Origin: Micromonospora sp. LH3U1
Lineage (GTDB): Bacteria; Actinomycetota; Actinomycetes; Mycobacteriales; Micromonosporaceae
Direction of reading: 5' to 3'
Length of the DNA stretch: 64,000 nucleotides
NCBI RefSeq assembly: GCF_028475105.1
Contig: NZ_CP116936.1
Location: 2,232,001-2,296,000, forward strand
In this document: positions 18,352 through 29,866 of the stretch, one piece after another
How the letters are laid out: each line of letters starts with the position of its first letter
How positions within the stretch are numbered: position 1 is the first letter of the stretch
The notes under the pieces: model-generated
What the model saw: only the letters and a program-made list of their open reading frames with translations
Database searches by the model: none
Told to the model about the DNA's origin: nothing
Translations under genes and position numbers: made by a program

Positions 18352-19460
18352 GGGGACGGGACGTGACCGGCGACGAGGATTTCGACGACCTGTGGGACGA
18401 CGACGCCGAACCGGTGCGGGACGACGGACGGGCCCGCAGCTTCCGGACCTTCGCACCGGACCGCCGGATCGGCCGGACGTTCGCCGCCACCTGGTGGGGC
18501 ACCGCCTGGATCGACGCCATGGAGCGGGCCGCGTTCGACCGTGGGCAGCTGAGCCGGGGCCGCCGGTACGCGCTCGCCGGTCAGGTCGGCCCGATCACCG
18601 TGAGCCCGGGGCGGATCTCCGCCCCGGTCCACGATGGCGACCCGGACCTTCCGCACGACACCGTGGTGCGCGTCGGCCCGCTCTCCGAGCGCCAGTGGGA
18701 CCGGCTGCTCGACGCGCTCGCCGCGAAGGCCGGGCACATCGCCGCGCTGCTCGATCGGGAGATGCCGCCTGAGCTGGTCGACACCGCCGAGGACGCCGGC
18801 GTACGCCTGCTGCCCGACCACGGCGACCTGGAGTCGGAGTGCGACTGCCCGTCCTGGGACCAGCCCTGCCGGCACGCCGTGGCGCTGGCCTACCAGATGT
18901 CCTGGCTGCTGGATCGCGACCCGTTCGTGCTGCTGCTGATGCGTGGGCGGGCCGAGGCCGAGCTGGTCGAGGAACTGCGTCGCCGCAACGCCCGGCGGCA
19001 GATCGCGGTGGCGGACGACGCCCCGCCGGCCGGCACCCCGGCGGAGCAAGCCTGGGCCGCGGCCCCGGTCCCGCTACCGGCCCCACCCGCGCCGCTGCCC
19101 GGCGTACCGCTGGCGCTCGCCCCGATCCTCGCCGGACACTCCGCGCCCGGCGTCGACGCCGAGGCGCTCGGGCTGCTCGCGGCCGACGCCGCTTCCCGGG
19201 CCCGGCACCTGCTCGCCGCCCCCCGCGCGGAGCTGCTCGCGCCGGAGCCCGACGCCTGGCCCGACGCCGTCCGGCTGGCCGCCCATGCGCCGCGTTCGGC
19301 GGCCGTCGAGCGGCTCGCCGAGGCCAGCGGGCGAGCGGCGGAACTGCCCCGGGCCGTCCGGGCCTGGGAGTACGCCGGCGCGGCCGGCCCGCCTCGCACC
19401 GACCCGACTGATGCCCCGCTCGACCTGCCGCCGGAGGGGTCCGACACCGAACGTCGGTGA
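18348..19460 (+). CDS. SWIM zinc-finger protein, partner of the SNF2 helicase
   Basis: A protein of 370 residues. An acidic start (residues 5-25) leads to 'RTFAATWWGTAWIDAME', a conserved N-terminal block of this family. The SWIM motif C-x-C-x6-C-x-H lies at C165, C167, C174 and H176 ('CDCPSWDQPCRH'). The C-terminal part is Ala/Pro-rich and probably flexible. SWIM domains bind DNA or proteins. ATG 18348 overlaps the helicase stop (ATGA); GTG 18363 with 'aggggacgg' before it is an alternative. Co-translation with the helicase argues for a shared complex. Confidence 0.9.
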   Translation: MRGRDVTGDEDFDDLWDDDAEPVRDDGRARSFRTFAPDRRIGRTFAATWWGTAWIDAMERAAFDRGQLSRGRRYALAGQVGPITVSPGRISAPVHDGDPDLPHDTVVRVGPLSERQWDRLLDALAAKAGHIAALLDREMPPELVDTAEDAGVRLLPDHGDLESECDCPSWDQPCRHAVALAYQMSWLLDRDPFVLLLMRGRAEAELVEELRRRNARRQIAVADDAPPAGTPAEQAWAAAPVPLPAPPAPLPGVPLALAPILAGHSAPGVDAEALGLLAADAASRARHLLAAPRAELLAPEPDAWPDAVRLAAHAPRSAAVERLAEASGRAAELPRAVRAWEYAGAAGPPRTDPTDAPLDLPPEGSDTERR

Positions 19461-19546
19461 CGTAGGCGCGGCCCCCGGGTGTTCGCTCCGCTGCCCCTGC
19501 CGGCGTCCGAGCAGGCGCAGGCGCGGAACTCCTCGTCCGGACGTGC

Positions 19547-19580
19547 GGCGCGCCCCGGTGACCGACCACCGGGGCGCGCC
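19547..19580 (-). terminator. Strong hairpin terminator, possibly bidirectional
   Basis: A perfect 14-bp stem (19547-19560 with 19567-19580) and 6-base loop. It lies 5 bases after the stop codon of the leftward 36-codon gene, and 86 bases after the SWIM gene in the other direction, so it can end both transcripts. Confidence 0.8.
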
Positions 19581-19585
19581 ACGGA

Positions 19586-19696
19586 TCAGCCGGCCGGGCG
19601 CAGCACCCGGCCCGGGCCGGCGGCGTTGTCCGCCCACACCTGGCTACGGGTGGCGCCGGTGACACAGACGAGGTCGCCGGGAATCTTGACCTTCAC
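19586..19696 (-). CDS. Small protein of 36 residues, unknown function
   Basis: Starts at GTG 19696 and ends at TGA 19586-19588. The product begins 'MKVKIPGDLVCVTGATRSQV' and ends 'GRVLRPAG'. It is basic, with one cysteine and one tryptophan and no membrane segment or signal peptide. A GGGAG ribosome site lies about 9 bases upstream, and a perfect hairpin terminator follows the stop at once, so the three parts of a small gene are present. I do not recognise a family. It lies alone between the SWIM gene and the AlkZ-like gene. The alternative is that only the terminator is real and the frame is chance. Confidence 0.5.
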   Translation of the reverse strand: MKVKIPGDLVCVTGATRSQVWADNAAGPGRVLRPAG

Positions 19697-19857
19697 GCGT
19701 GCGCTCCCATCCCTGTGGCCCGCCCGGCGCAAGCCCTGCGGCCCACATCGGAGCACTCATGGTGTTCGAGTGGGCACTTTCGGTCGCGATGGCGACGGGC
19801 CGGGAATCCGACTCCGCTGGTCGGCGCCCTGTCGGTGGTGACCGTTAGGCTCGCGGC

Positions 19858-20946
19858 GTGGTTCCCCACCAACTCGATCGGGTGCAGGCACGACGGATCG
19901 CCGTGCGGGCCCAGTTGCTGGCCGATCCGCGACCGACCGACCTGCTCACGGTGGTGCGTCAGCTGACGCTGGTGCAGATCGACCCGACAGCGGCCGTCGC
20001 GCCCAGCGCGGATCTGGTCTGCTGGAGCCGGCTCGGCTCGTCGTACCAGCCGTCGCACCTGCGGCAGGCACTGGAACAGGACCGGACGCTCTTCGAGCAC
20101 CAGGCGATGGTGCGACCGATGGACGATCTCGGTCTCTACCTCGCGGCGATGGCGGCCTGGCCCAGTCACGAGCGGCAGCGCGAGTGGCTGCGCGGCAACG
20201 ACTCGTTCCGGCGGGACGTGCTCGACCTGCTCGGCCGCTCCGGGCCTCTGCTCTCCCGCGACATCCCAGACACGTGTTCGGTGCCCTGGCCGTCGTCGGG
20301 CTGGACCAACAACCGCAACGTCACGCAGATGCTGGAGTTCCTGGTCCTACGCGGCGAGGTCGCTGTCGCTGGCCGGCAGGGCCGACAGCGGTTGTGGGAC
20401 GTGTCCGAGAGGGTCTATCCGGCGGGTACGCCGGTGGTCCCGTTGGAGCAGGCGCACCGGGTCCGCAACGAACGCCGGTTGCGCGCACTGGGCATCGCAC
20501 GGGAGCGGGCGATGGTGGTGCCCGGCGAGCCGGCGGAGGTCGGTGACGCTGGCGAGCCGGCGGTCGTCGAGGGCGTGCCAGGGGTCTGGCGAGTGGACCC
20601 GGCCGCGCTCGGGCAGCCCTTCACCGGGCGTACCGCGCTGTTGTCGCCGTTCGACCGGCTGGTGCACGACCGGGTCCGCCTCGCGGACCTTTTCGAGTAC
20701 GAGTACGTGCTGGAGATGTACAAACCGAAGGCGAGTCGACGGTGGGGCTACTTCGCGTTGCCGATCCTGCACGGCGACCGGTTGGTGGGGAAGGTCGACG
20801 CCACGGCCGACCGCCGGCGGGGCATGCTCACCGTGCACGCCATCCATGAGGACGTGCCCTTCACTTCGGAGTTGACCCGGGCCGTGCATGACGAGCTGCA
20901 CGACCTCGCGTCCTGGCTCTCGCTGACCGCCGAGGGCCTGCGCTGA
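19858..20946 (+). CDS. Winged-helix protein, AlkZ/YcaQ-like (HTH_42)
   Basis: A protein of 362 residues of the HTH_42 family (winged-helix DNA-binding domain), with tandem winged helices and the C-terminal 'TALLSPFDRLVHDR' typical of the group. Family members AlkZ and YcaQ are DNA glycosylases that unhook interstrand crosslinks, using a QxQ or QxD motif. Here Q40-I41-D42 in 'LVQIDPTAAVAPS' fits QxD. Function is therefore inferred as a DNA glycosylase, though many relatives are untested. TAGGCT sits 6 bases before GTG 19858 and there is no ribosome site, so the mRNA is probably leaderless. Confidence 0.8.
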   Translation: MVPHQLDRVQARRIAVRAQLLADPRPTDLLTVVRQLTLVQIDPTAAVAPSADLVCWSRLGSSYQPSHLRQALEQDRTLFEHQAMVRPMDDLGLYLAAMAAWPSHERQREWLRGNDSFRRDVLDLLGRSGPLLSRDIPDTCSVPWPSSGWTNNRNVTQMLEFLVLRGEVAVAGRQGRQRLWDVSERVYPAGTPVVPLEQAHRVRNERRLRALGIARERAMVVPGEPAEVGDAGEPAVVEGVPGVWRVDPAALGQPFTGRTALLSPFDRLVHDRVRLADLFEYEYVLEMYKPKASRRWGYFALPILHGDRLVGKVDATADRRRGMLTVHAIHEDVPFTSELTRAVHDELHDLASWLSLTAEGLR

Positions 20947-20985
20947 CGGGTGATCGCCAGGCCCGTGGCCCCGGCGATCACCCGT
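20946..20985. terminator. Bidirectional terminator between convergent genes
   Basis: A 13-bp perfect stem (20946-20958 with 20973-20985) and 14-base loop. It lies exactly between the rightward AlkZ-like gene, whose stop it touches, and the leftward ABC permease gene ending at 20993. Confidence 0.75.
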
Positions 20986-20992
20986 TGTCGAG

Positions 20993-21982
20993 CTACGCGA
21001 TCCGGCGGACCCGGCGTACGGCCAGGTAGAGCAGGAGCAGGGCAAGGGCGACGAAGATGCCCGTCTCGATGCCCTGGAACAGCCAGAACCGGTCCGCCGG
21101 CTGGTACAGCTGCCAGTTGTACGCGCCCGGTTCGAGGCCCAGCTCGGAGCCGCAGACATCACCGTTGGGTCCCTTGCCACCCGGCGGGCACTGGATCCGG
21201 GTGTCCTCCGCGATCATCGTCCCGTCGGGGTTGCGGATGCCCTGGCTGAGGACCCAGTCGCCGCGCCTCATGGCGGCCTCCGTGACCCCCTCGGTCGGGA
21301 AGGTGAGGGTCTTGGCGGACTGGTAGTGCGGCCGGGCCAGGATCGCCACGGCCGCCCGTACGCCGATGAACCCGGCCAGGGTGATGCCCATGGCGGGCAG
21401 CATCCGCTTCCAGACGGTGCCGGCGAAGATGCCGAGCGCCACGGCGAAGAGGGTGTAGCCGATCGGGGCGACGCCCTGCAGGTCGAACACGATCAGGCCG
21501 AGCCGGCCCTCGCTCGCGGCCTGGGTCAGTGGCTCGACCCACCACGACATGCCCAGCCCGTAGCAGACCGCCGCGAGCACCGTCGCCGCGCCGACCAGGC
21601 CGAACTTCACCAGCGCCCAGCGGGCACGGCCGACGCCCTGGGTCCAGACGAACCGGTGCGTGCCCTGCTCCACCTCGCGGGCGACCAGAGGGGCACCCCA
21701 GAACAGGCCGACCAGCACCGGCAGGGTGAGCAGCAGTACGGCCACCAGGTTCAGGCTGCCGTACCGGTTGGTGAATCGGCGGAAGCCCGCGTCGCAGGTC
21801 TCCCGGGTCGCGTCGGCCACGTTCGTGCCGGCAAGCTGGCGTGCGCAGTCCGCCAGCCCGAGGTCGGCGAAGCTGTGCCGCATCGACAGGCCGATCGGCA
21901 CCATCAGGGCGGCCAGCGCCGCGAAGCCCAGCAGGGTGAAGAACGCCTGCTTGCGGTGTTGCCGCCAGGTCAACCAGATCAT
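20993..21982 (-). CDS. ABC transporter permease of a YtrA-type operon
   Basis: A protein of 329 residues with about six membrane helices. A large extracytoplasmic loop after helix 1 carries two cysteines ('LADCARQL', 'TRETCDAGF'), and a second one near the C-terminus has two more ('RIQCPPGG', 'GDVCGSE'), so disulfides are likely. The N-terminus 'MIWLTWRQHRKQAF' is the usual start of these permeases. ATG 21982 overlaps the ATPase stop (ATGA). It is the last gene of the GntR-ATPase-permease operon; related operons respond to cell-envelope stress. Confidence 0.85.
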   Translation of the reverse strand: MIWLTWRQHRKQAFFTLLGFAALAALMVPIGLSMRHSFADLGLADCARQLAGTNVADATRETCDAGFRRFTNRYGSLNLVAVLLLTLPVLVGLFWGAPLVAREVEQGTHRFVWTQGVGRARWALVKFGLVGAATVLAAVCYGLGMSWWVEPLTQAASEGRLGLIVFDLQGVAPIGYTLFAVALGIFAGTVWKRMLPAMGITLAGFIGVRAAVAILARPHYQSAKTLTFPTEGVTEAAMRRGDWVLSQGIRNPDGTMIAEDTRIQCPPGGKGPNGDVCGSELGLEPGAYNWQLYQPADRFWLFQGIETGIFVALALLLLYLAVRRVRRIA

Positions 21983-22893
21983 GCTGGCACCCCCCACTCG
22001 CTGTGACTGGTCTGCGTGGTGCCATCGGCCAGGTAGGCCAGGACGACGTCCTCCAGGCTGACCTCGCGCACCGTCCAGCCGGGATCGGTGATCGGGCCAT
22101 CGGTGCGGACCAGCATTGTGGACTGCCGGTCGGTGTGGCTGGCCCGGATCACGGCGGCGACGCCCCCGATAGCGCCGCCGTCGTGCCGTGGGCCGACCAG
22201 TTGGCGGTGTTCGGCGACCAGGTCGTCGACCGCGCCGGTGAGCTGTACCTGGGAGGCGTTGAGCACGATCAGGTGGTCGCAGACCCTTTCCAGGTCGGCC
22301 AGCAGGTGCGAGGAGAGCAGGACGGTGGTGCCTGACTCCGCGACGCTGCCCATCAGCGACTGGAGGAACTCCCGTCGGGCGAGCGGGTCGAGGCTGGCGA
22401 CCGGCTCGTCGAGCAGCAGCAGCCGGGGCCGCTTGGCCAGCGCGAGGGCGAGCGCCACCTGGGCCCGCTGCCCGCCGGACAGCTTGCCGACCGGCCGGTC
22501 GGGCGGGATCCCGAGCTGCGCCAGCCGGGTACGGGCCAGCGCCGCGTCCCACCGCCGGTTGAGCTTGCCGCCGGCAATGACCAGCTCGGCTGCGGTGAAA
22601 TCCCGGTACAACGGGGTGTCCTGGGCGACGAACCCGATGTCGGCCAGGCCCTCCGTGTCGCCGTACGGCGACCTGCCGAACACCCGGACCGCGCCCGCGT
22701 CGGGCTTGAGCAGCCCGACGGCCAGGTGCAGCAGCGTGCTCTTGCCCGCGCCGTTCGGCCCGACCAGCGCGGCGATCCGGCCGGCCGGCAGATGCAGCGA
22801 GCAGTCCCGCAACGCCCAGGTGCTGCCGTACCGCTTGCCGAGCCGGTCTGCTTCCAAGACCATGTCCATCCCTTGTCCTCTCGTTCCGCTCAC
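21979..22893 (-). CDS. ABC transporter ATP-binding protein of a YtrA-type operon
   Basis: A protein of 304 residues: Walker A 'GPNGAGKST' (45-53), signature 'LSGGQRAQV', Walker B 'LLLLDEP', H-loop 'LSSHLLAD'. The GTG at 22893 overlaps the GntR stop (GTGA) and has 'aaggag' before it; ATGs at 22869 or 22863 would remove only the poorly conserved first residues. It is the middle gene of the three-gene operon and energises the permease beside it. Confidence 0.88.
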   Translation of the reverse strand: MSGTRGQGMDMVLEADRLGKRYGSTWALRDCSLHLPAGRIAALVGPNGAGKSTLLHLAVGLLKPDAGAVRVFGRSPYGDTEGLADIGFVAQDTPLYRDFTAAELVIAGGKLNRRWDAALARTRLAQLGIPPDRPVGKLSGGQRAQVALALALAKRPRLLLLDEPVASLDPLARREFLQSLMGSVAESGTTVLLSSHLLADLERVCDHLIVLNASQVQLTGAVDDLVAEHRQLVGPRHDGGAIGGVAAVIRASHTDRQSTMLVRTDGPITDPGWTVREVSLEDVVLAYLADGTTQTSHSEWGVPA

Positions 22894-23297
22894 GCGGGCT
22901 CCTTCTGGGGGGCGTCGTCGGCGAGGGTGGCTCGCAGCGTGGTCTCCACCAGGGCGATGACGTCCTCGGCCGTGAGGCCTGCGGCCTGCGCCCGGTGCAG
23001 CCAGGCGACCAGGTCGTCGCGCAGCTCGGCCTGGTTGGGCAGGGACGCGCCGGCCAGGGTGCGCCGGACGAACGTGCCCACCCCGGGTCGGCCGCCGACC
23101 AGACCCTCGATCTCCAGCTCCCGGTACGCCTTCAGCACCGTGTTCGGGTTGATCGCCAGCGACTGCGCGACGTCCCGGACTTTCGGCAACTGGTCGCCCG
23201 GCACCAGCAGGCCAACCCGCAGTGCCTGTTTCACCTGCTGCACGAGCTGCATGTAGGTGTTCACCTTCGACCGGCTGTCCAGCACAAACTCGATCAC
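22890..23297 (-). CDS. GntR-family regulator, YtrA subfamily
   Basis: A protein of 135 residues, short as in YtrA-type regulators: a winged helix ('VRDVAQSLAINPNTVLKAY', about 42-62) and a small helical tail without a large effector domain. GTG 23297 is the start that fits the family ('FVLDSRSKVNTYMQLVQQ' follows). A longer frame back to 23444 would cover the operator and was rejected. It is the first gene of the GntR-ATPase-permease operon and probably represses it through the palindrome at 23318-23335. Confidence 0.88.
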   Translation of the reverse strand: MIEFVLDSRSKVNTYMQLVQQVKQALRVGLLVPGDQLPKVRDVAQSLAINPNTVLKAYRELEIEGLVGGRPGVGTFVRRTLAGASLPNQAELRDDLVAWLHRAQAAGLTAEDVIALVETTLRATLADDAPQKEPA

Positions 23298-23317
23298 TCG
23301 AGACGATCCTTCCTGTT

Positions 23318-23335
23318 GTCCTACGACAGTAGGAC
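23318..23335. promoter_or_regulatory. GntR/YtrA operator GTCCTAC-gaca-GTAGGAC
   Basis: A perfect 7-bp inverted repeat with a 4-base spacer, 21 bases upstream of the GntR start and within its likely promoter. Its symmetry and location fit YtrA-type autoregulation. Confidence 0.7.
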
Positions 23336-23516
23336 TAATAGACAGCTTCATCGGGAGCCCGATCGCTGTCAAGGGCGGCGCGGCGAATCGCCCCGAACGG
23401 GTGAGGTCCCGGGCTGGTCGGCGGTGTTGGCACCGGAAGGCCACCCGTTGGCACCGACGGGTCAGCGGGCCGGGAAGGAAACCGGCACGCGATCCATCCG
23501 GACGAGGAGGTGTTCG

Positions 23517-27460
<3,944 letters not shown>

Positions 27461-27606
27461 GGCCACCCTTCAGATCCAGAATCAGGCGGAGCGACAGTAC
27501 ATCGACGAGGGGTGTGGGCGTGTACCCGCGATGACCACCGCCGGTGGCCGGGATCGGCCAGGATGGGCGGGTGGCCGGGTCACGGCCGCGACGAGGAGGG
27601 TGGGCG

Positions 27607-28719
27607 ATGCGGGTACGCGGGCGGTTGACCTGGGGGCGGCGTTCCCGTGCGGGGGCGGCGTTGGCTGCCCTGCTTGCCGGGGTGGTGCCACCGGCCGTGC
27701 TGCCGACACCGAGCGCGGCGGCGGGCACGGCGGCGGCCGGGACGCCGGTGTGCCAGGTGCGCGACGACCGGCTCCGCGAGATCTCCGGGATGGTCGCCAC
27801 CGATGACGGGTATGTGGTTGTCAACGACGGCGCCGACGACGAGGCCCGCCGCCGGATCTTCTTCCTCGACCAACGCTGCGCGGTGGTCCGGACGCTCTCC
27901 TACCCGTCGCGGCCCCGCGACACCGAGGACCTGGCCATCGGCCGGGACGGCACCATCTGGGTCGCCGACATCGGCGACAACGACCGTTCCCGACCGACGG
28001 TCGCCATCTGGCGTCTCGCACCGGGGACGGACAAGCCGGTGCTGTACCGGCTGGCGTACCCGGACCGCCCGCACGACGCGGAGGCGTTGCTGCTCGACGC
28101 GGACGACCGGCCCCTGATCATCACCAAGGGCGGCAGCGGCACCGTCTTCCTGTACGCGCCGACCGTCGCGCTGCGGCCCACCGCGACGACGGCGCTGGCC
28201 TCGGTCGGCCAGGTGACCCTGCCGACGACCAACACCAGCAACCCGTTCTCGTTCCTCGGCCGGGGTGTGATCACCGGTGCGGCGAGCGCACCGGACGGCC
28301 GTCGGGTGGTGCTGCGCAGCTATGCCGACGCTTTCGAGTACGACGTGCCCGATGGTGATGTGGTCGCCGCGTTGACCTCCGGCACCCCGCGGATCACCCC
28401 GTTGCCGGACGAACCCCAGGGTGAGTCGATCACCTACAGCCGCGACGGCCGGTCGTTGCTCACCGTCTCCGAATCCGCCGACCAGCCGGCGGGCACCCGT
28501 CCGACGATCCTGCGCTACCCGGCCACGGCCGCGACGGCCACCGCCGTACGCCCGACGGATTCCGTTGACGCGGTGGCGCCCACGGCGGCACCTCCGGCCG
28601 CCGAGGAGGTCGGCGGAGCGGGCGACCGGACCTGGCTGCTGGCCGCCGGTGCCGGGACGCTGCTGGCCCTGCTCGCGTTGGCCGGTGTGTTGCGGTGGAG
28701 GCACACCGCGCGCCGGTGA
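27607..28719 (+). CDS. Secreted, C-terminally membrane-anchored beta-propeller-like protein
   Basis: A protein of 370 residues with a signal peptide (about 1-40), then a domain with repeating short beta segments such as 'LREISGMVATDDGYVVVNDG' and 'EDLAIGRDGTIWVADIGDN', typical of a six- or seven-bladed propeller. A Pro/Ala linker leads to a C-terminal transmembrane helix followed by 'RWRHTARR'. There is no LPXTG motif, so anchoring is by the helix. ATG 27607 follows GAGGAGGG at 6-base spacing. Function is unknown; it probably acts on the cell surface. Confidence 0.75.
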   Translation: MRVRGRLTWGRRSRAGAALAALLAGVVPPAVLPTPSAAAGTAAAGTPVCQVRDDRLREISGMVATDDGYVVVNDGADDEARRRIFFLDQRCAVVRTLSYPSRPRDTEDLAIGRDGTIWVADIGDNDRSRPTVAIWRLAPGTDKPVLYRLAYPDRPHDAEALLLDADDRPLIITKGGSGTVFLYAPTVALRPTATTALASVGQVTLPTTNTSNPFSFLGRGVITGAASAPDGRRVVLRSYADAFEYDVPDGDVVAALTSGTPRITPLPDEPQGESITYSRDGRSLLTVSESADQPAGTRPTILRYPATAATATAVRPTDSVDAVAPTAAPPAAEEVGGAGDRTWLLAAGAGTLLALLALAGVLRWRHTARR

Positions 28720-28749
28720 GCGAACGGGGCGGTGCGGCAGGATGGGTGG

Positions 28750-29799
28750 ATGTCCGTGCTGTCCACGTTGCGTCACCCGATCATCGCCGCCCCGATGGCC
28801 GGCGGCCCGTCCACGCCAGCGCTCGTGGGAGCCGTCTCCGCGGCCGGCGGGCTGGGCTTCCTGGCCGCCGGCATGATCGACACCGAGCGGCTGGTCGGCG
28901 ACATCGCCGATGTCCGCGCGCGTACCGACCGGCCGTTCGGCGTCAACGTCTTCCTGCCCGACCCTGGCGGCGTCGACGAGGCCGCCATCCAGGCGTACGC
29001 CGAACGGCTCGCCCCGCAGGCAGCCCAGCGCGGGGTGAGCCTGGGTGAGCCGGTGGGCGGCGACGACGCGTACCCGGAGAAGCTGGCCGCGCTGCTCGCG
29101 GACCCGGTCCCGGTCGTGTCCTTCGTGTTCGGGCTGCCCGATCGGGCAGCGGTGGCCGCCCTGCGCGGGCGGGGCACCGAGGTGTGGGCCACGGTCACCC
29201 GCCCGGACGCCGTGACGGCCGCTGTCGACCTGGGTGTGGACGCGGTGGTGGTGCAGGGCACCGAGGCCGGTGGGCATCGCGGCGGTCTGCCGGACGACGA
29301 CGACTACGCGCTGCTGCCGCTGCTCCGGCTGGCCGCCGCCCGCTGCGACCGGCCGCTGGTGGCCGCGGGCGGCGTCGTCGACGGCCCGGGAGTGGCCGCT
29401 GTGCTGGCTGCCGGTGCCGCCGCCGCGCAGCTCGGCACGGCGTTCCTGCACTGCCCGGAGGCGGGCAGTTCGCCGATGCACCGGGCGGCGGTGGCCGGTG
29501 CGGCGCCGACCGCGTTGACGCGGGCGTACACCGGCAAGCGGGCCCGTGGCGTGGCCAACGACTTCCTGCGCCAGCACGACGTGGCGGCGCCGACCGGTTA
29601 CCCCCAGGTGCTGCACCTGACGCGTCCACTGCTGGCCGCCGCGCGGCGCGACGGGGACGCGTCGGTCGCGAACCTGTGGGCCGGGCAGGCGCACCCGCTG
29701 GCCCGGGACCTGCCGGCGGCCGAGGTGGTCGCCGAGGTGAGTGCCGGTGCCCGAGCCGCGCTGGCGGCAGTGCTCGATCGATCGACCCGCTGGGGATGA
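28750..29799 (+). CDS. Nitronate monooxygenase (2-nitropropane dioxygenase-like)
   Basis: A flavin TIM-barrel protein of 349 residues: 'PIIAAPMAGGPSTPALVGAV' at the N-terminus, the central 'VVVQGTEAGGHRG' and 'LVAAGGVVDGPGVAAVLAAG'. These are the FMN-binding motifs of nitronate monooxygenase. It oxidises alkyl nitronates with O2, probably detoxifying propionate-3-nitronate. ATG 28750 is taken: the frame begins slightly upstream, but homology begins at 'LSTLRHPI'. CAGGAT 6 bases before the ATG hints at a leaderless start. Confidence 0.88.
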   Translation: MSVLSTLRHPIIAAPMAGGPSTPALVGAVSAAGGLGFLAAGMIDTERLVGDIADVRARTDRPFGVNVFLPDPGGVDEAAIQAYAERLAPQAAQRGVSLGEPVGGDDAYPEKLAALLADPVPVVSFVFGLPDRAAVAALRGRGTEVWATVTRPDAVTAAVDLGVDAVVVQGTEAGGHRGGLPDDDDYALLPLLRLAAARCDRPLVAAGGVVDGPGVAAVLAAGAAAAQLGTAFLHCPEAGSSPMHRAAVAGAAPTALTRAYTGKRARGVANDFLRQHDVAAPTGYPQVLHLTRPLLAAARRDGDASVANLWAGQAHPLARDLPAAEVVAEVSAGARAALAAVLDRSTRWG

Positions 29800-29866
29800 C
29801 CAGGGCGCCGGCAACCGGTCCGGGCGGGCGGGACAGGCCGGGCGGGGAACCCGTTAGAGTCTCGCC

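Larger units (their letters stand above)
19461..19857. other. Intergenic region holding a small gene and a terminator
   Basis: This 397-base region contains the hairpin at 19547-19580 and the leftward 36-codon gene at 19586-19696. The last part (19697-19857) carries the promoter of the rightward gene, whose -10 TAGGCT (19846-19851) is 6 bases from its GTG. No longer gene is convincing. Confidence 0.5.

Noticed and set aside
19479..19841. A 120-codon frame on the plus strand in the gap after the SWIM gene
   Set aside because: It runs through a perfect terminator hairpin, is Pro/Arg-rich and lacks a ribosome site.
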